Source: Hydractinia symbiolongicarpus
Taxonomy: Eukaryota > Cnidaria > Hydrozoa > Anthoathecata > Hydractiniidae
DNA length: 64,000 bases
Direction of reading: 5' to 3'
Assembly: GCF_029227915.1 (NCBI RefSeq)
Contig: NC_079879.1
Coordinates: forward strand, 7,812,001 to 7,876,000
The notes under the pieces were generated by a model. That model saw only the letters and a list, made by a program, of their open reading frames with translations, had not been told where the DNA came from and did not search any database. Below are positions 46,633 to 56,146 of this stretch, one piece after another (the first letter of the stretch is position 1; the number at the start of each line of letters is the position of its first letter). Position numbers and translations under genes: made by a program.

Positions 46633-47264
46633 TTAAGTACCGCTGACATGCTGTACAGATTGAAGTTTTTTCAGAAGCTTGTCCTTCGCCTCTTCACGCC
46701 CTTTTGCGACCAGCTGCTGTCGCTCCCGTTCATTGATCGAGTCCACGATTTTGCGCATTCGTTGTCGGGCTTGCTCCTTCAGACCATGTATTTTTGCTTT
46801 TCCTGCATGATTAGGCTGAACTCGTGGTCGCTAATCACATCATTTTCCACGGCTCTTGAGATCAAGTCAACGATAGAGTTGAGCTTGGTCTCCGCCAGTA
46901 GTCGGATGCTCTCATGCTTCTTACTCTTAAAACCTAGCCTTTTCCCCGCATTCCGCAGACCCGCTTGGCTTAACCCTACGGCAATGGACACGGCCAATAG
47001 TACACCGATTCCCGAGAGTATACAATCTATATCAACGCCGGAAGTTATCACACTTACCGCTAGTAGCCTGTGATCCGTATATCGAACCTATGTACCATGC
47101 ATTTTGAACTTTTTAGCAAGCTTGTCCCGCTCTTTAATCTCAGCGCGCAAGTATTGTTCCTCTTCTTCGATTTTCTTGAGCCTGTACACTTGTGAAGTAT
47201 CCTCCTCCGTACCCTCCGGAGGTGCAGAAGGTAAGCTCGGGTGAAGCTTAGCAATATCAATCAT
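46633..47264 (-). pseudogene. Polinton-associated membrane protein, frameshifted
   Basis: Starts MIDIAKLHPSLPSAPPEG, followed by a coiled coil (YRLKKIEEEEQYLRAEIKER). A stop or frame change comes near 47091. A hydrophobic segment (CILSGIGVLLAVSIAVGLS) follows, then KHESIRLLAETKLNSIVDL, ISDHEFSLIM and, after a second frame change near 46780, a basic C-terminus ending VQHVSGT. I recognise this architecture (proline-rich start, coiled coil, membrane segment, KH-SI-LAE-KLN motif) from many uncharacterised cnidarian Polinton proteins. Its function is unknown. It overlaps the preceding gene's stop almost exactly. Confidence 0.65.
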
Positions 47265-47266
47265 AT

Positions 47267-47626
47267 TTATTCTATAAGCAAGTGCATCGTTATTCCCACG
47301 AAAGGGTTCTTTTCGTCTTGATATTTGTTCATGAGCATGAACTCTAGCCTGTCTGTTGAACCCTTAAGAGGGAGGTATACAGGAGTGTCGAAACTCAATG
47401 TCACCATATCTCCCCAAGCGTTTAGCTCTTTGATAGGAAGCAGGGCTAGTATATTGGATTTCTCACCATTTAAAAGAGAATAATCCGGATCCAGCTGGAA
47501 GCATACGAGTCTCAGGCGCTGGTGAACGTCAGTCTTGTAGATGCTGTCGTAGTCACCCGCGGTAAATATCACAATATTAGCAAAGGCCCGTTCCATAATG
47601 TCCTGCAGTGGTTGATCGATTATCAC
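47267..47626 (-). CDS. Polinton protein of unknown function, possibly structural
   Basis: An intact 119-residue ORF (MIIDQPLQDIMERAFANI...) rich in beta-type sequence (NILALLPIKELNAWGDMVTL, FDTPVYLPLKG) that ends within three bases of the next gene's ATG. It lies 13 bases after the 89-residue ORF, and codon use (AAG, GAG, CTC, ATC) agrees with the polymerase gene. A capsid or capsid-associated role is plausible from position and strand pattern, but I cannot assign a family. It may be the 3' part of one gene that included 47640-47909. Confidence 0.55.
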   Translation of the reverse strand: MIIDQPLQDIMERAFANIVIFTAGDYDSIYKTDVHQRLRLVCFQLDPDYSLLNGEKSNILALLPIKELNAWGDMVTLSFDTPVYLPLKGSTDRLEFMLMNKYQDEKNPFVGITMHLLIE

Positions 47627-47639
47627 ACTGTACCCCTTG

Positions 47640-47909
47640 CTAACTCCTAAGCCTACAGATTCCGTTCCTGATTACGAAGAGATTGATCCTATTCCCTGCG
47701 TGACTGTTGACTATGGCCGCGAGATCCTCGATTCTATACAAACCCAAGATGAGGACTTCCAAATCCCTGACTTCCGTCGACTTAGACCCCGCCTTATGGA
47801 TGTTGATCTCGCTCTTAGTGAAGAGGTTCACCCACTTCAAGGCTATCCTTGTATCCTGCCCCAGGTAGTTCTCGAATATCGTGGGTTTCTCTATATATCT
47901 GTGACGCAT
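47640..47909 (-). CDS. Small Polinton protein of unknown function
   Basis: 89 residues (MRHRYIEKPTIFENYLGQDT...), with WVNLFTKSEINIHKAG and STEVRDLEVLILGLYRIEDL. The composition is protein-like and codon use matches neighbouring Polinton genes. The overlapping plus-strand ORF has less consistent codon use, so I favour this strand. Its ATG lies 27 bases from the ATG of the divergent gene at 47937, implying a shared promoter. Confidence 0.5.
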   Translation of the reverse strand: MRHRYIEKPTIFENYLGQDTRIALKWVNLFTKSEINIHKAGSKSTEVRDLEVLILGLYRIEDLAAIVNSHAGNRINLFVIRNGICRLRS

Positions 47910-47936
47910 AGTTGTCTCATGTTTCTTTAAGAAAAG

Positions 47937-48567
47937 ATGAGCATTTACTCGTACAACCCGAAGGGAAAGTATACCCCTACGCCCGGGAGATATCTCGAGA
48001 GACTCAAGGTTGATGATCTCTCAATGCAGAGCATCGTTATTGACGCGAAGGGATCCTCGTTCATGGTGAAATTTCCAGACATTTTCGTTGACTACGACCT
48101 CCACTCCGGTGTTGAATACCTGGCAAAACCACCCTTTAAGTCTTTGGTCCATTCAGCTCAATTTTGCTACCTACTGCGCAACATTCGTTTTCCTCATAGT
48201 TCAGAGCCAATCTAACGCGAAGTCTAACATCATTGGCAATCAAGGTAGTTCGATCGATGCACATCGTCTCTACTTGACGACTTTTGAAGAGCTGATCCTC
48301 CGACCTAGCAACACGGGTGAGGAAATAAGGCGATTCCAAAATGTGCTCAAGTACGCGAGATATAAAGTTGATTTCAGTATAGCTCACGGTGTCTACATGA
48401 TCCCCAGCGACATGAGTCTTCACATCGGGAATGTCGTGAATTTCACGAACAAAATCCTCATCAGCAAGGACTATTTCAGCATCGGCGTTAACCCGCAGAT
48501 TAACGCTAAGCATACCCCCGAGAAATACGAGGATACCAAGGCCGCGCTGGTTACGGTAGGAGTATGA
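47937..48567 (+). pseudogene. Polinton gene of unknown function with one frameshift
   Basis: MSIYSYNPKGKYTPTPGRYL to about position 48185 is in one frame. LIVQSQSNAKSN, DAHRLYLTTFEELILRPSNT, GVYMIPSDMSLHIGNVVNF and the terminal KYEDTKAALVTVGV are in the next, so a single indel near 48180-48200 breaks it. Overall length is about 210 codons. The rich beta-type sequence and the absence of catalytic motifs would fit a minor structural protein, but this is a guess. It is the only long plus-strand gene in the element besides the repeat protein, and ends 32 bases before a palindrome. Confidence 0.55.
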
Positions 48568-48599
48568 CTGATCCTCGTATACATATGGTTTAAGTAAAG

Positions 48600-48627
48600 G
48601 TCTAATGTGTTGATCAACAAATTAGAC
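48600..48627. terminator. Palindromic 3'-end signal between convergent Polinton genes, copy 2
   Basis: GTCTAATGTGTTGATCAACA followed by AATTAGAC is a nearly perfect 28-base palindrome. It sits 32 bases after the stop of the plus-strand gene and 43 bases beyond the stop of the minus-strand gene at 48671. It shares sequence as well as placement with 46583-46608. Confidence 0.65.
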
Positions 48628-48670
48628 GTGAATATACGACTACTTCCCTCTCTTCCCGACGTAAGCCATT

Positions 48671-48913
48671 TTATACTTGTCGGGTCATTTTCATTATAGC
48701 ATCAGAGATGAGGCCAAATAGAAGCAATGACGCACTGACGATGAAGGTAATGTTGTCGGAATGCAACTCGCGCCTCAGTTCAGATAATTTCCGGTGGCTC
48801 TCCTCAAGCTCTTCCTCCAGCATGGCAACGGTTGCATCTGTTTGCCTCGGGTCAAATTCAATTTCACTAATATACACCATAAGTTTCTTCCCCAATTCTT
48901 CTGGATAAGACAT
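48671..48913 (-). CDS. Small coiled-coil and membrane-anchor protein of the Polinton
   Basis: Intact 80-residue ORF. MSYPEELGKKLMVYI is followed by a predicted coiled coil (ATVAMLEEELEESHRKLSEL) and a C-terminal transmembrane segment (ITFIVSASLLLFGLISDAI). It starts 5 bases after the ATPase fragment's stop, so the two were co-transcribed or closely packed. No family recognised. Confidence 0.65.
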   Translation of the reverse strand: MSYPEELGKKLMVYISEIEFDPRQTDATVAMLEEELEESHRKLSELRRELHSDNITFIVSASLLLFGLISDAIMKMTRQV

Positions 48914-48918
48914 TTATT

Positions 48919-49182
48919 TTAGAGAATAGAATTTACAAAATAATCTTCCAACTCCAGTCTAGCGTATAGGCAGGCGTGCTTGGATTTGCTCAGTTGAGTC
49001 TTGATCCCCTCCCAGTCATCTATCTGGTTCGTTTCCTCATCTACTAGCCTCATGTCTGAACGCTCCGAAGGGTACCACATGAAGAGCTGCTTCCTCTGTC
49101 GACGGAGATTCTTTGGGAGAGCTGTGTAGCTTTGCGTCAAGAGCCAGAGACTGTGCTTCCTGTGTCGACCGCTTATGGCCAA
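48919..49182 (-). pseudogene. Polinton packaging ATPase (FtsK/HerA type), C-terminal fragment
   Basis: Encodes AISGRHRKHSLWLLTQSY, LPKNLRRQRKQLFMWYP and KSKHACLYARLE, the conserved C-terminal half (sensor/arginine region) of the DNA-packaging ATPase of Polintons and related viruses. The Walker A and B parts should lie upstream, but that DNA (49183-49300) has in-frame stops and no P-loop, so the N-terminal half is deleted. Genome packaging by this copy is impossible. Confidence 0.8.
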
Positions 49183-49301
49183 TTCAAGTAAGGATTGCCG
49201 CTTTTTGTCGATGCTTTACTGGATTTGTTATGACTCTTTCTTCTTGCGTTTGAACTTCACTCATTTCTTGTAAGTCGTGGGAGTTACAAAATCACTTCAC
49301 C

Positions 49302-49592
49302 CTAGCTAGCCTCACCGCATCTCCCTTCTTTCATTATGGAATTCCTATATGCTCTCGTCCCTAAAATACACACGTGCGGTGGAAAGCGCTCCGCTGGAAG
49401 TGTCAGGATTTCTAAGCCATGCACACCATCATTCCCGAAGCAGCTATACCAACCGGAATATCTCACAGCCCTCTTGCCATATATATATTGAGCCAGATCC
49501 CATAGGCGCTCGAATATTTCATAATTGTCCAATCGTATCTTTGTTAGACTGTTCCCCATTGTTTTCTTGATCTTCATCAACCTTCTCTTCAA
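49302..49592 (-). CDS. Doubtful Polinton ORF
   Basis: 96 codons with NYEIFERLWDLAQYIYGKRA and HGLEILTLPAERFPPHVCI. It overlaps the end of the 207-residue gene by 74 bases in another frame, so the real start is probably later or the gene is a remnant. No family recognised. Confidence 0.3.
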   Translation of the reverse strand: MKRRLMKIKKTMGNSLTKIRLDNYEIFERLWDLAQYIYGKRAVRYSGWYSCFGNDGVHGLEILTLPAERFPPHVCILGTRAYRNSIMKEGRCGEAS

Positions 49593-50142
49593 CTACCTTG
49601 GACATGGAGAGTTGGCAGCGGTTTACAGTATGCGCAGGGACTAAAAGAGGCGTCAGAAACTTTTCAAACGCCGAGTACACGAGGATCCCCAAGTCAGCCA
49701 TAGAGTCTTTGATGATAGGATCAGCTTCGATATCAGATCTAAGCCCCTCGGCACTATCCAACTGAACCATACTCCCCACGGCCTTGGTATACAGACTAAT
49801 AGCCTGTGATGATAGAGCTTTGGCAGTCTTCTCGCCCTTTTCCTGGAGCTCACGTTGAACATACTCGACATGTATCTTGTCGATCACCTCATCTGATGCT
49901 TTGTCAATATAGGCTTCGGTGCATTTCTTCGGTAGCAAGTGCTGTTTACCCTTGCGTGCATCCTTCAAGGCTTGACGTTTATCAACATCTGGTTTTTGCT
50001 CAAGGGCTTCTACCGGTGTGTTGACTTCATCAAAAAAATCTGCAATATCTCGAACCATGTTTATTACACGTCGGTAGCGGAGGAAGCAAGCAAGGATAAA
50101 GACGTATGGCAGTAGCACGGCGATTGGTAAACATATCTGCAT
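49519..50142 (-). CDS. Polinton membrane-anchored helical protein, unknown function
   Basis: An intact 207-residue ORF. The N-terminal membrane segment (ICLPIAVLLPYVFILACFL) is followed by RYRR and a long helical, charged region with no cysteine-rich or catalytic motif. The tail is acidic (EEKVDEDQENNGEQ). It begins directly after the polymerase stop codon (50143), as in a compact viral-type gene cluster. It may be a minor virion or membrane protein; family not recognised. Confidence 0.6.
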   Translation of the reverse strand: MQICLPIAVLLPYVFILACFLRYRRVINMVRDIADFFDEVNTPVEALEQKPDVDKRQALKDARKGKQHLLPKKCTEAYIDKASDEVIDKIHVEYVQRELQEKGEKTAKALSSQAISLYTKAVGSMVQLDSAEGLRSDIEADPIIKDSMADLGILVYSAFEKFLTPLLVPAHTVNRCQLSMSKVVEEKVDEDQENNGEQSNKDTIGQL

Positions 50143-53100
50143 TTATTTGCTCTCCTTAGCCGCTAAGCGATAATGATCCCTGGCGAGCGTTGTGATCTGG
50201 TCCGGTTGTACGATCCGTTTGTCGTCTGCCCTATTGAGTGCCAGCTTGTTCACTTCCTGCGTATAGATTTGATGCCCCTTGTTATGGATACAGACCCAGG
50301 TTTTGTAGACGTCAATACCCTCCTCCAGGCAGCGCTTGTAGTCCTCGAAGCTGATGGATTTGGCCGTGACACAATTCTTCACACCTTTCGTTTTGCGATC
50401 ACCGCCCTCTTTCGTGATACTCTTGTAAGCATAGATTTTGCTCTCAGGTTGATGAACTCTGTCATGATTTTGCCATTTAGCTCGTCTTTCATGAGACCCA
50501 CCACCTTCTTGTTTTTCCCGATGAGGAGAGGTCTGTTGTCATCTTTGCTATTAGCCTTCGTATCGAAACGTGCCTCGACATCATCAGCAATATCGCGATA
50601 AAAGTCCTCTGTTCTGATGTGGTACACGAAGGAGTCAGTATCCATATAGCAGATCCGCAACTTGCTGCCATACTTGGGCTGCATATAGTCGTAGTGGAAC
50701 TCGTGTATCACTACTTTCGACATGTCTAAAATAGCTTGACCAATATACACCGGCTTGTTCATCTTCGCCTCAGTCTTTCCCATCTCCACGCCCATGAGAT
50801 GGCTGCTGAAGTAGTTTCCGCCCTTGAAATTGGGCTTCATGACGAGCTTCGTATACTTCTTCTCGTTGGTGACCAGCTGGGTATTGTGGTGGTTCCTTAG
50901 GTTCTTCATGGTCTTACCAAACACCGAGAGGTTCATGAGCTTATAGAAGTCCTTGTTGAAATCATTTTTGGCGGCAGTTCTAAGCCCCGTGTTGTGATCG
51001 ATATAACCCTTCAGTCAGGACTTCTGGTTAAACTGGATGACTCTGTGCACTTTCTTAAGCTCGACCCCGTGTTTCAAGGCCTCATAAAGGGCTCTGATAT
51101 GCACCACATACCTCCGCTTGTGTTCCAAATTTGGTATCAGTTTCTCTACCTTGTGAACCACCTTGCGCTCCGGTAGGAAAGGCAGGTCGTTGTGCTTGTC
51201 GTGTAGGCTCTCTGGATAGTTGATGTCAGCTTCCAGGATGTAGCCGTGCTTGTTGTCAGCGACGAGTTTGCTGATCCACTTCTCGGTAAAGGCCTCAACG
51301 TTCGACAGCCATTTGAACCCGTGCGTGGGCAGGTCTTGACGCATGGCCCAGCCGTACAAATTGTTGGCGTCGAGGTACTGCAAGTAGGAGGATTCCTCAT
51401 TGAGATCATATTGCTCCCCCATATACTTGCTGTTCGCCTTGGCATACCTGTGCACGGCTTGAGTTATGCCTCCTCGGATACCTCTTTCGAACATCAGAAG
51501 CATATCGGGGTCGTAAGAAGCTCCAGCTTGATTCCGGTATACTTCAACGCAGCCTTCCATGCCAAACCTGGTGCGCTGTAGAAGTGGGCAGGGTCGAGCT
51601 TGTAGTTATCCAGGCAAACGTTTAGAAAGCTTTCGAAGATATCGGTTAGCAGCAGGACGTCTGTAGTGAGGTACATATCGTGGTAGTCATCCATGGTAGT
51701 CTCGGAGCCCTTTGGAGGGATGAAATTCTAGACTTTTTTTGCATGCTTGTAGTCGTTGTCGCTGATTCCCTTCATGTTCAGCTTGCTGTGGAAGACCTCC
51801 TTGGGAGGTAGTTCCATCTCCTTGAATCGTCGCCAGCCATCCATGTACTCGTAGGGATAGACGCCCTTTCGAAGCATCAGTCTGAAGAAATCATCCCCAT
51901 CGATGAACCTTGCCATGGCTGGTACGTTTGCCTTTACCTGCTCCATGTCTAGCTGCTTCGTGGTACTCGAGCCAAAAGCCTTGCACCAAAAGCTTACATA
52001 CTCGGGGTCGATGTTCTGAAATTCCAGACATGTATCCACGCACTGCTGAAATTTCATACCTGCGGCGTTTGTACCGATGAGGTTGCTTGCCAACTTCTCC
52101 AGGCTTGATGCCATGAAGCGACAGCTGTCTATGAACCTGATCTCGATCTTCTTGTACATTTCACTATCACCGTACCCCATGCCTCCAAGGGGTACCTTAA
52201 TTTTCACGTTGAAGGAGATATACTTTTCGGTGTTCTCCACGATGCAGCCAATGTCCTGAGTACTTCTCTCCAAGCTCCTGGATGAACAAGTGGGCGTCGT
52301 ACCCTGAGAGGTAGTGCAAGATCACAGGCACGTGGCTGAGTATCTTGTATTTGAGGTTACATTGTGTATGCGCAGCGCCTCTGTATAACCCCGTGTAGTG
52401 GCAGTGGTCTCTGACTTTACGGTTGTCATCATCGAAGGATTTCATGCAGATGTGGCAACGCGTGGCCTCGTCGTGTTCTTTCATTTGTACCTCCGTTAGG
52501 GGCAACATATCCTGCTAAGGGTAGGTGCTGTAGAGCCGCTTTACCTCATCCTCCAGATGAGGTAAAGCGGTATCTATACAAGGGATATGATATATCGCCA
52601 TAGGCAAAGGTACTATACGTGCACCAGCCGCATGGTACCTGCTTGTTCAGCTTTTTCGTCTTGGTCTCCTTTGCATTCTCTTTCATTGGGTTCAACAGGC
52701 TCTCGAAGTCCGCATAGATGGCGAAGGGTACTGCTGACCGTCCTTGTAGTAGAGCCCCTTTTTTCACTTGACATCGTGATCTTGACCGCTTCGTTGTCCC
52801 TGCAGTAGGTATAGTGCTTGTCTCTCGACTCGATTGTTGGGAAGGCTTGTAAGCAGTTCAGGCAGAAGTGCATTTTTGCCGTATTTTTGACGGCTATATA
52901 GTGGGTCTTTTTGTCATCCGTGAGGAGTAGCAAATTAACCTGTTTCTCGCGTCCGTTGTGTGTCGATCCGCGCAGGATATTGATTGTCTTCCCAGTCACG
53001 TACAAGATGTTCACCGCGATGTCGGGGTTGTTCTTCTCAAACTTGGAGATGTCCTTGATGCTCGTGGGGAACTCGATGCCTTGCCAGTTATAGCACTCCG

Positions 53101-54171
53101 AATAGGGTCTCAGCTTGCTGATTCTCTGTGGATATCTAGCTATATCCTCGTGATGCAGAGCAGCGATAATACTCCCCTTGAAGCACTCCTCATCCTCGTT
53201 TTCGGGTTAATAATAGCTTTTTTGGTGGATATCCACTTGGGTGCTTCGATGTACGAGGAACCCCTCGTCAGTTTGAGCTTGTGAAAGTCTTCGTCGGGAT
53301 GCATAATTCGACTGATCGTAAAGCCGCTCTTGGGACGCGCAGGATTTTGTACATGCGTCCTGACTTGGGCAAACATTGTGTCTAGCACCTCGTCCACGAT
53401 GGTACCCTGGAAGACCGGTATCATGTTGCTATGGAAGACCTTATCCACCTCGATAAACTCCTTGGTACCCTCCACTGGCTTCTTCCAGAGAATCAGCAGA
53501 CCCATATCTTTAACCTGCTTCTCAACCAAGGTTTTCACGTGTGATCGCACCATCCCCAAGTATCCATCGACATCAGTACCGTCTATGTCGGGGATGCGGA
53601 AACTTTGGAAGGTCCCATGGTGAGCATGCTTATGTTCCTGGGCCGTGAAGTCTTCTTGCGCCTATTGTTTAGCAGATTCGGTGCTTTCTTGCGCCTCTTC
53701 TTCAACTTTATCTGTCAGGGTCTTCCTGGCTCCATCATAAAGAGCAAGGATGCGATTTTTTGCTGATGCATATATACTTTGCACCGGATTTCTAATACCC
53801 TCCAGCACATACTTCACAAGCCAGTCAGACCACTCTCGCAATTTACTCTTTACCACTGGACGACTCCTCGCCATCTCTTGGCGTTCAAAAGCATTTATGG
53901 CGTCAATTGCGGGGAGCCGAGGGTCAATCTTACTCTTAATAGGACGGGTTTTTGTCATCCCCTGACGCTCGAATATATCCAAAGCCTCTGGTGTAAATGC
54001 TTGTGGCCTTGGTTCTGGAGCAGAAACGGGTCGTGGAGGTGCCTTCAATAAAACAACAAGGTCAGCTTTGCGTAGCTTGGAATAGCGTGTAAGTCCACGT
54101 GTTCTCGCGATAGCGTGTAACTCTTTCACGGAGTGTTTATTCATTTTTATTATATGGATTTCTGGTTTCAA
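50143..54171 (-). pseudogene. Polinton DNA polymerase B with SAP-like N-terminal module, multiply broken
   Basis: About 1340 codons. The first 170 carry a SAP/Rho-N-like start (SVKELHAIARTRGLTRYSKL). An in-frame TAG (53662) separates them from the conserved upstream region (SSYIEAPKWISTKKAIINP), a C2H2-like finger (FCLNCLQAF...HYTYC), an exonuclease start (IYADFESLL) and an HNH-like cysteine/histidine motif (CHICMKSF...VRDHCH.TG..RGAAH..CNL). The polymerase palm follows (LDANNLYGWAM and YMDTDSF, catalytic aspartates present). Other in-frame stops lie at 51728 and 51015. Frame changes occur near 53170, 52750, 52540, 52260, 51510 and 50385. Protein-primed replication is the family's role. This copy cannot make a full enzyme. 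Confidence 0.9.
52536..52570. repeat. Perfect 15-bp inverted repeat inside the polymerase gene
   Basis: CCGCTTTACCTCATC and GATGAGGTAAAGCGG with a 5-base loop (CTCCA). It coincides with one of the frame breaks. It is unrelated in sequence to the two gene-end palindromes and is probably a mutation by template switching rather than a signal. Confidence 0.8.
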
Positions 54172-54184
54172 TCAACAATATTTC

Positions 54185-54415
54185 TAGCGCAGTCGTAGTT
54201 TGAGTATGGAGCTTTCCCCTACTCAATTGCGCATGCGTAGGACTTTGTTGATGTCAGCATTATCGCTAAGGCTTGGGTTGGGGAATTATCGGTTTTGGGA
54301 TTTTAATGGAAGATTCGTTGGATTTACCGGATTTATCGGAATTGCCGAGAGGGGTGATTTCCCTTGTCGTCGTCGTCGACTGCGCTAGAACATACATTTT
54401 ACATCTCTGCATGCC
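54185..54415 (-). repeat. Right terminal inverted repeat of the Polinton
   Basis: Inverse of 45929-46162. Within it the word TCTAGCGCAGTCG at about 54184 and its inverse CGACTGCGCTAGA at about 54377 face each other, so the repeat is itself bounded by short inverted words. Confidence 0.85.
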
Positions 54416-54618
54416 CAGAAAAATCGCGTTGCTTTTAAACAGCAATTACAATTCTTTCCACTAAAGATTTGTAAATATCATTATATATATATTGTAGTAG
54501 GAGTAATAATTTTTAAGCAGATAGCAGGTTAAAAATAGTGTAATGATTATTAACAATAAAAACATTATAGAGAATAAAAAACTATTAGTAAAATTATATA
54601 AAAAATATTAAATTAAGA

Positions 54619-54885
54619 TTAAGACCTTAGCTTGAAATGTTTACTACAAGCCTCTTGCAAAGTTCTTAACTCAGAAGGAAAACTGTTCCGGGGCCTAGGT
54701 GATCGGAATTTAAAGGATCTATCTCCTAAAAAATCTGGACCTGGAGATGAGGTTGCAGATGTCCTACAAATATTAATGTCCTTCGTGTGGTGATTTCGTT
54801 CGTGTCTTAAATTACTATTGTGAGATGATTTCGCGACGTGTAACACACATGCTGGGGAAAAACGGGGTTGCTCCGCCTTAGCCAC
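54619..54885 (-). pseudogene. 3' fragment of a non-LTR retrotransposon ORF
   Basis: The reverse strand encodes NSNLRHERNHHTKDI, SPGPDFLGDRSFKFRSPRPR and NSFPSELRTLQEA, similar to the short C-terminal region of jockey/CR1-type reverse transcriptases (RSF...P.LWNSLP). Here the usual tryptophan and leucine are changed. The first ATG is probably not a real start. An AT-rich 3' stretch follows. Confidence 0.6.
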
Positions 54886-56146
54886 CTACCGCCCACAGTG
54901 GATTGAACTAGCATGGATAACACGACCGCGCGCCCTCCCTCCTAATCCCGCAAAAATTACGTGGTGGAGAGCAAGTAATATGGCTTCTATGGAGGGTGGA
55001 AAATAACAATCCAGAAATTGCAGGCAAGTTGAATGCTGGCACATTCATTTGTCAATTTAATAGAAAAAAAAAAAGAATAGGGACGTCAATTTTCAAACCT
55101 TTAGTCGCAGACGTTTCTTACTTATGCACAGCATTGTTAATGTATTAACAAGATCTGGTAGCAAGCCAGCCTGTCTAGCTATATATTGTTGTTGTCACAT
55201 ATATACCATGATTCCCACCCCAAACCTACTCAAGACGTTAATGTATGTTTTGCTTGTTTGCTAGCTGTTACTAGTGGACAGAGTGAATCAACAAGCTTTG
55301 CTTGCTAAATTGCCTGAGCATGGTTTTGACACATAATTTTTTGCATGCATGTGTAGCATTTTATTTTATCTGTGAGTTGTTTACCAAGCTTGGCCAAATC
55401 TGACTATGGTAAAAACTTTGTAGAATACTAATGTTTGTTAGGGTGAGTGAAACTACTCGCTGGGATATTCGGAATGAAAAGGACTTTCCCAGATAATAAT
55501 CACGCAAGCAGAGAACAATAGAATTAGCCAATCAAAAAGCGCGGCCAGATTTTAGCCGCAGAAAAATCGTTTGAGACCCAGAGTAATTTTACCCACCTTA
55601 ACTACTCCGATTTCCCGGTGGTAATAAAAAATACGCTGGGTCTCCTGGCTACAGTAAGTTCTTTCAGCTTTGGAATTTCCATGGAAAATGAACTAAATTA
55701 TGCTTTCAATGCTTCCAAAAAATCGACTTTATAATCTCAGCAGTGATATAGTTTATGAATGATATTTGTTCCCTTATTTACTTTATCAAAATTATAATAC
55801 GAATTGTTATAGAGAAAATAAAATACATATATATATATATAGGTTAAAATTTGCCAAATCAATCTTTTTATGGCAGTGATATCCTAATTTGACTATGGAA
55901 CCAAAAAATCAGAACCAACCAATTATATATGTGTGTTGTTTAGTGTAAAAATATGTTTATTTTTTTTCTGGCCATCTCCTGAACAAAATAAACATTCAAA
56001 CAAAATGTTTATTTTATTAAGAGTGCATAGCAAATAACTTTTAAATAATATTACATTTTAGTGAAGTATATATGCAAACAATACAGTTTATAAAAATGTT
56101 GAAAATGCATGTTATAATCGATTAAATTCTTTTCATATGTGACAAA
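54886..56146. other. Non-coding region upstream of intersectin
   Basis: No exon recognised. A pair of inverted GAGACCCAG / GCTGGGTCTC words (about 55575-55645) may be a small foldback. TATATA runs near 55825 are simple sequence. Promoter elements cannot be fixed. Confidence 0.4.

Larger units (their letters stand above)
45929..54415. mobile_element. Decayed Polinton/Maverick element, 8.5 kb
   Basis: Bounded by terminal inverted repeats of about 230 bp (outermost shared word GGCATG, then GTAAAATGTATGTTCTAGCG and CAGTCGACGACGACAAGGG). Inside are a type-B DNA polymerase gene, a packaging-ATPase fragment and several small proteins of the kind found in animal Polintons. The interior is clearly richer in GC than the host DNA. 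Typical Polintons are 15-20 kb and also encode an integrase and an adenovirus-like protease, neither of which I find. Frameshifts and stops in most genes show it is dead. A clean 6-bp target duplication was not found, so the outer edges may be off by some bases. Confidence 0.85.

Noticed and set aside
47637-47930. 97-codon plus-strand ORF in the Polinton
   Set aside because: It overlaps the reverse-strand 89-codon ORF, whose codon use fits neighbouring Polinton genes better. The choice is not certain.
48136-48513. 125-codon reverse-strand ORF in the Polinton
   Set aside because: The plus-strand reading has a more convincing protein sequence and C-terminus, and its frame continues on both sides of one indel.
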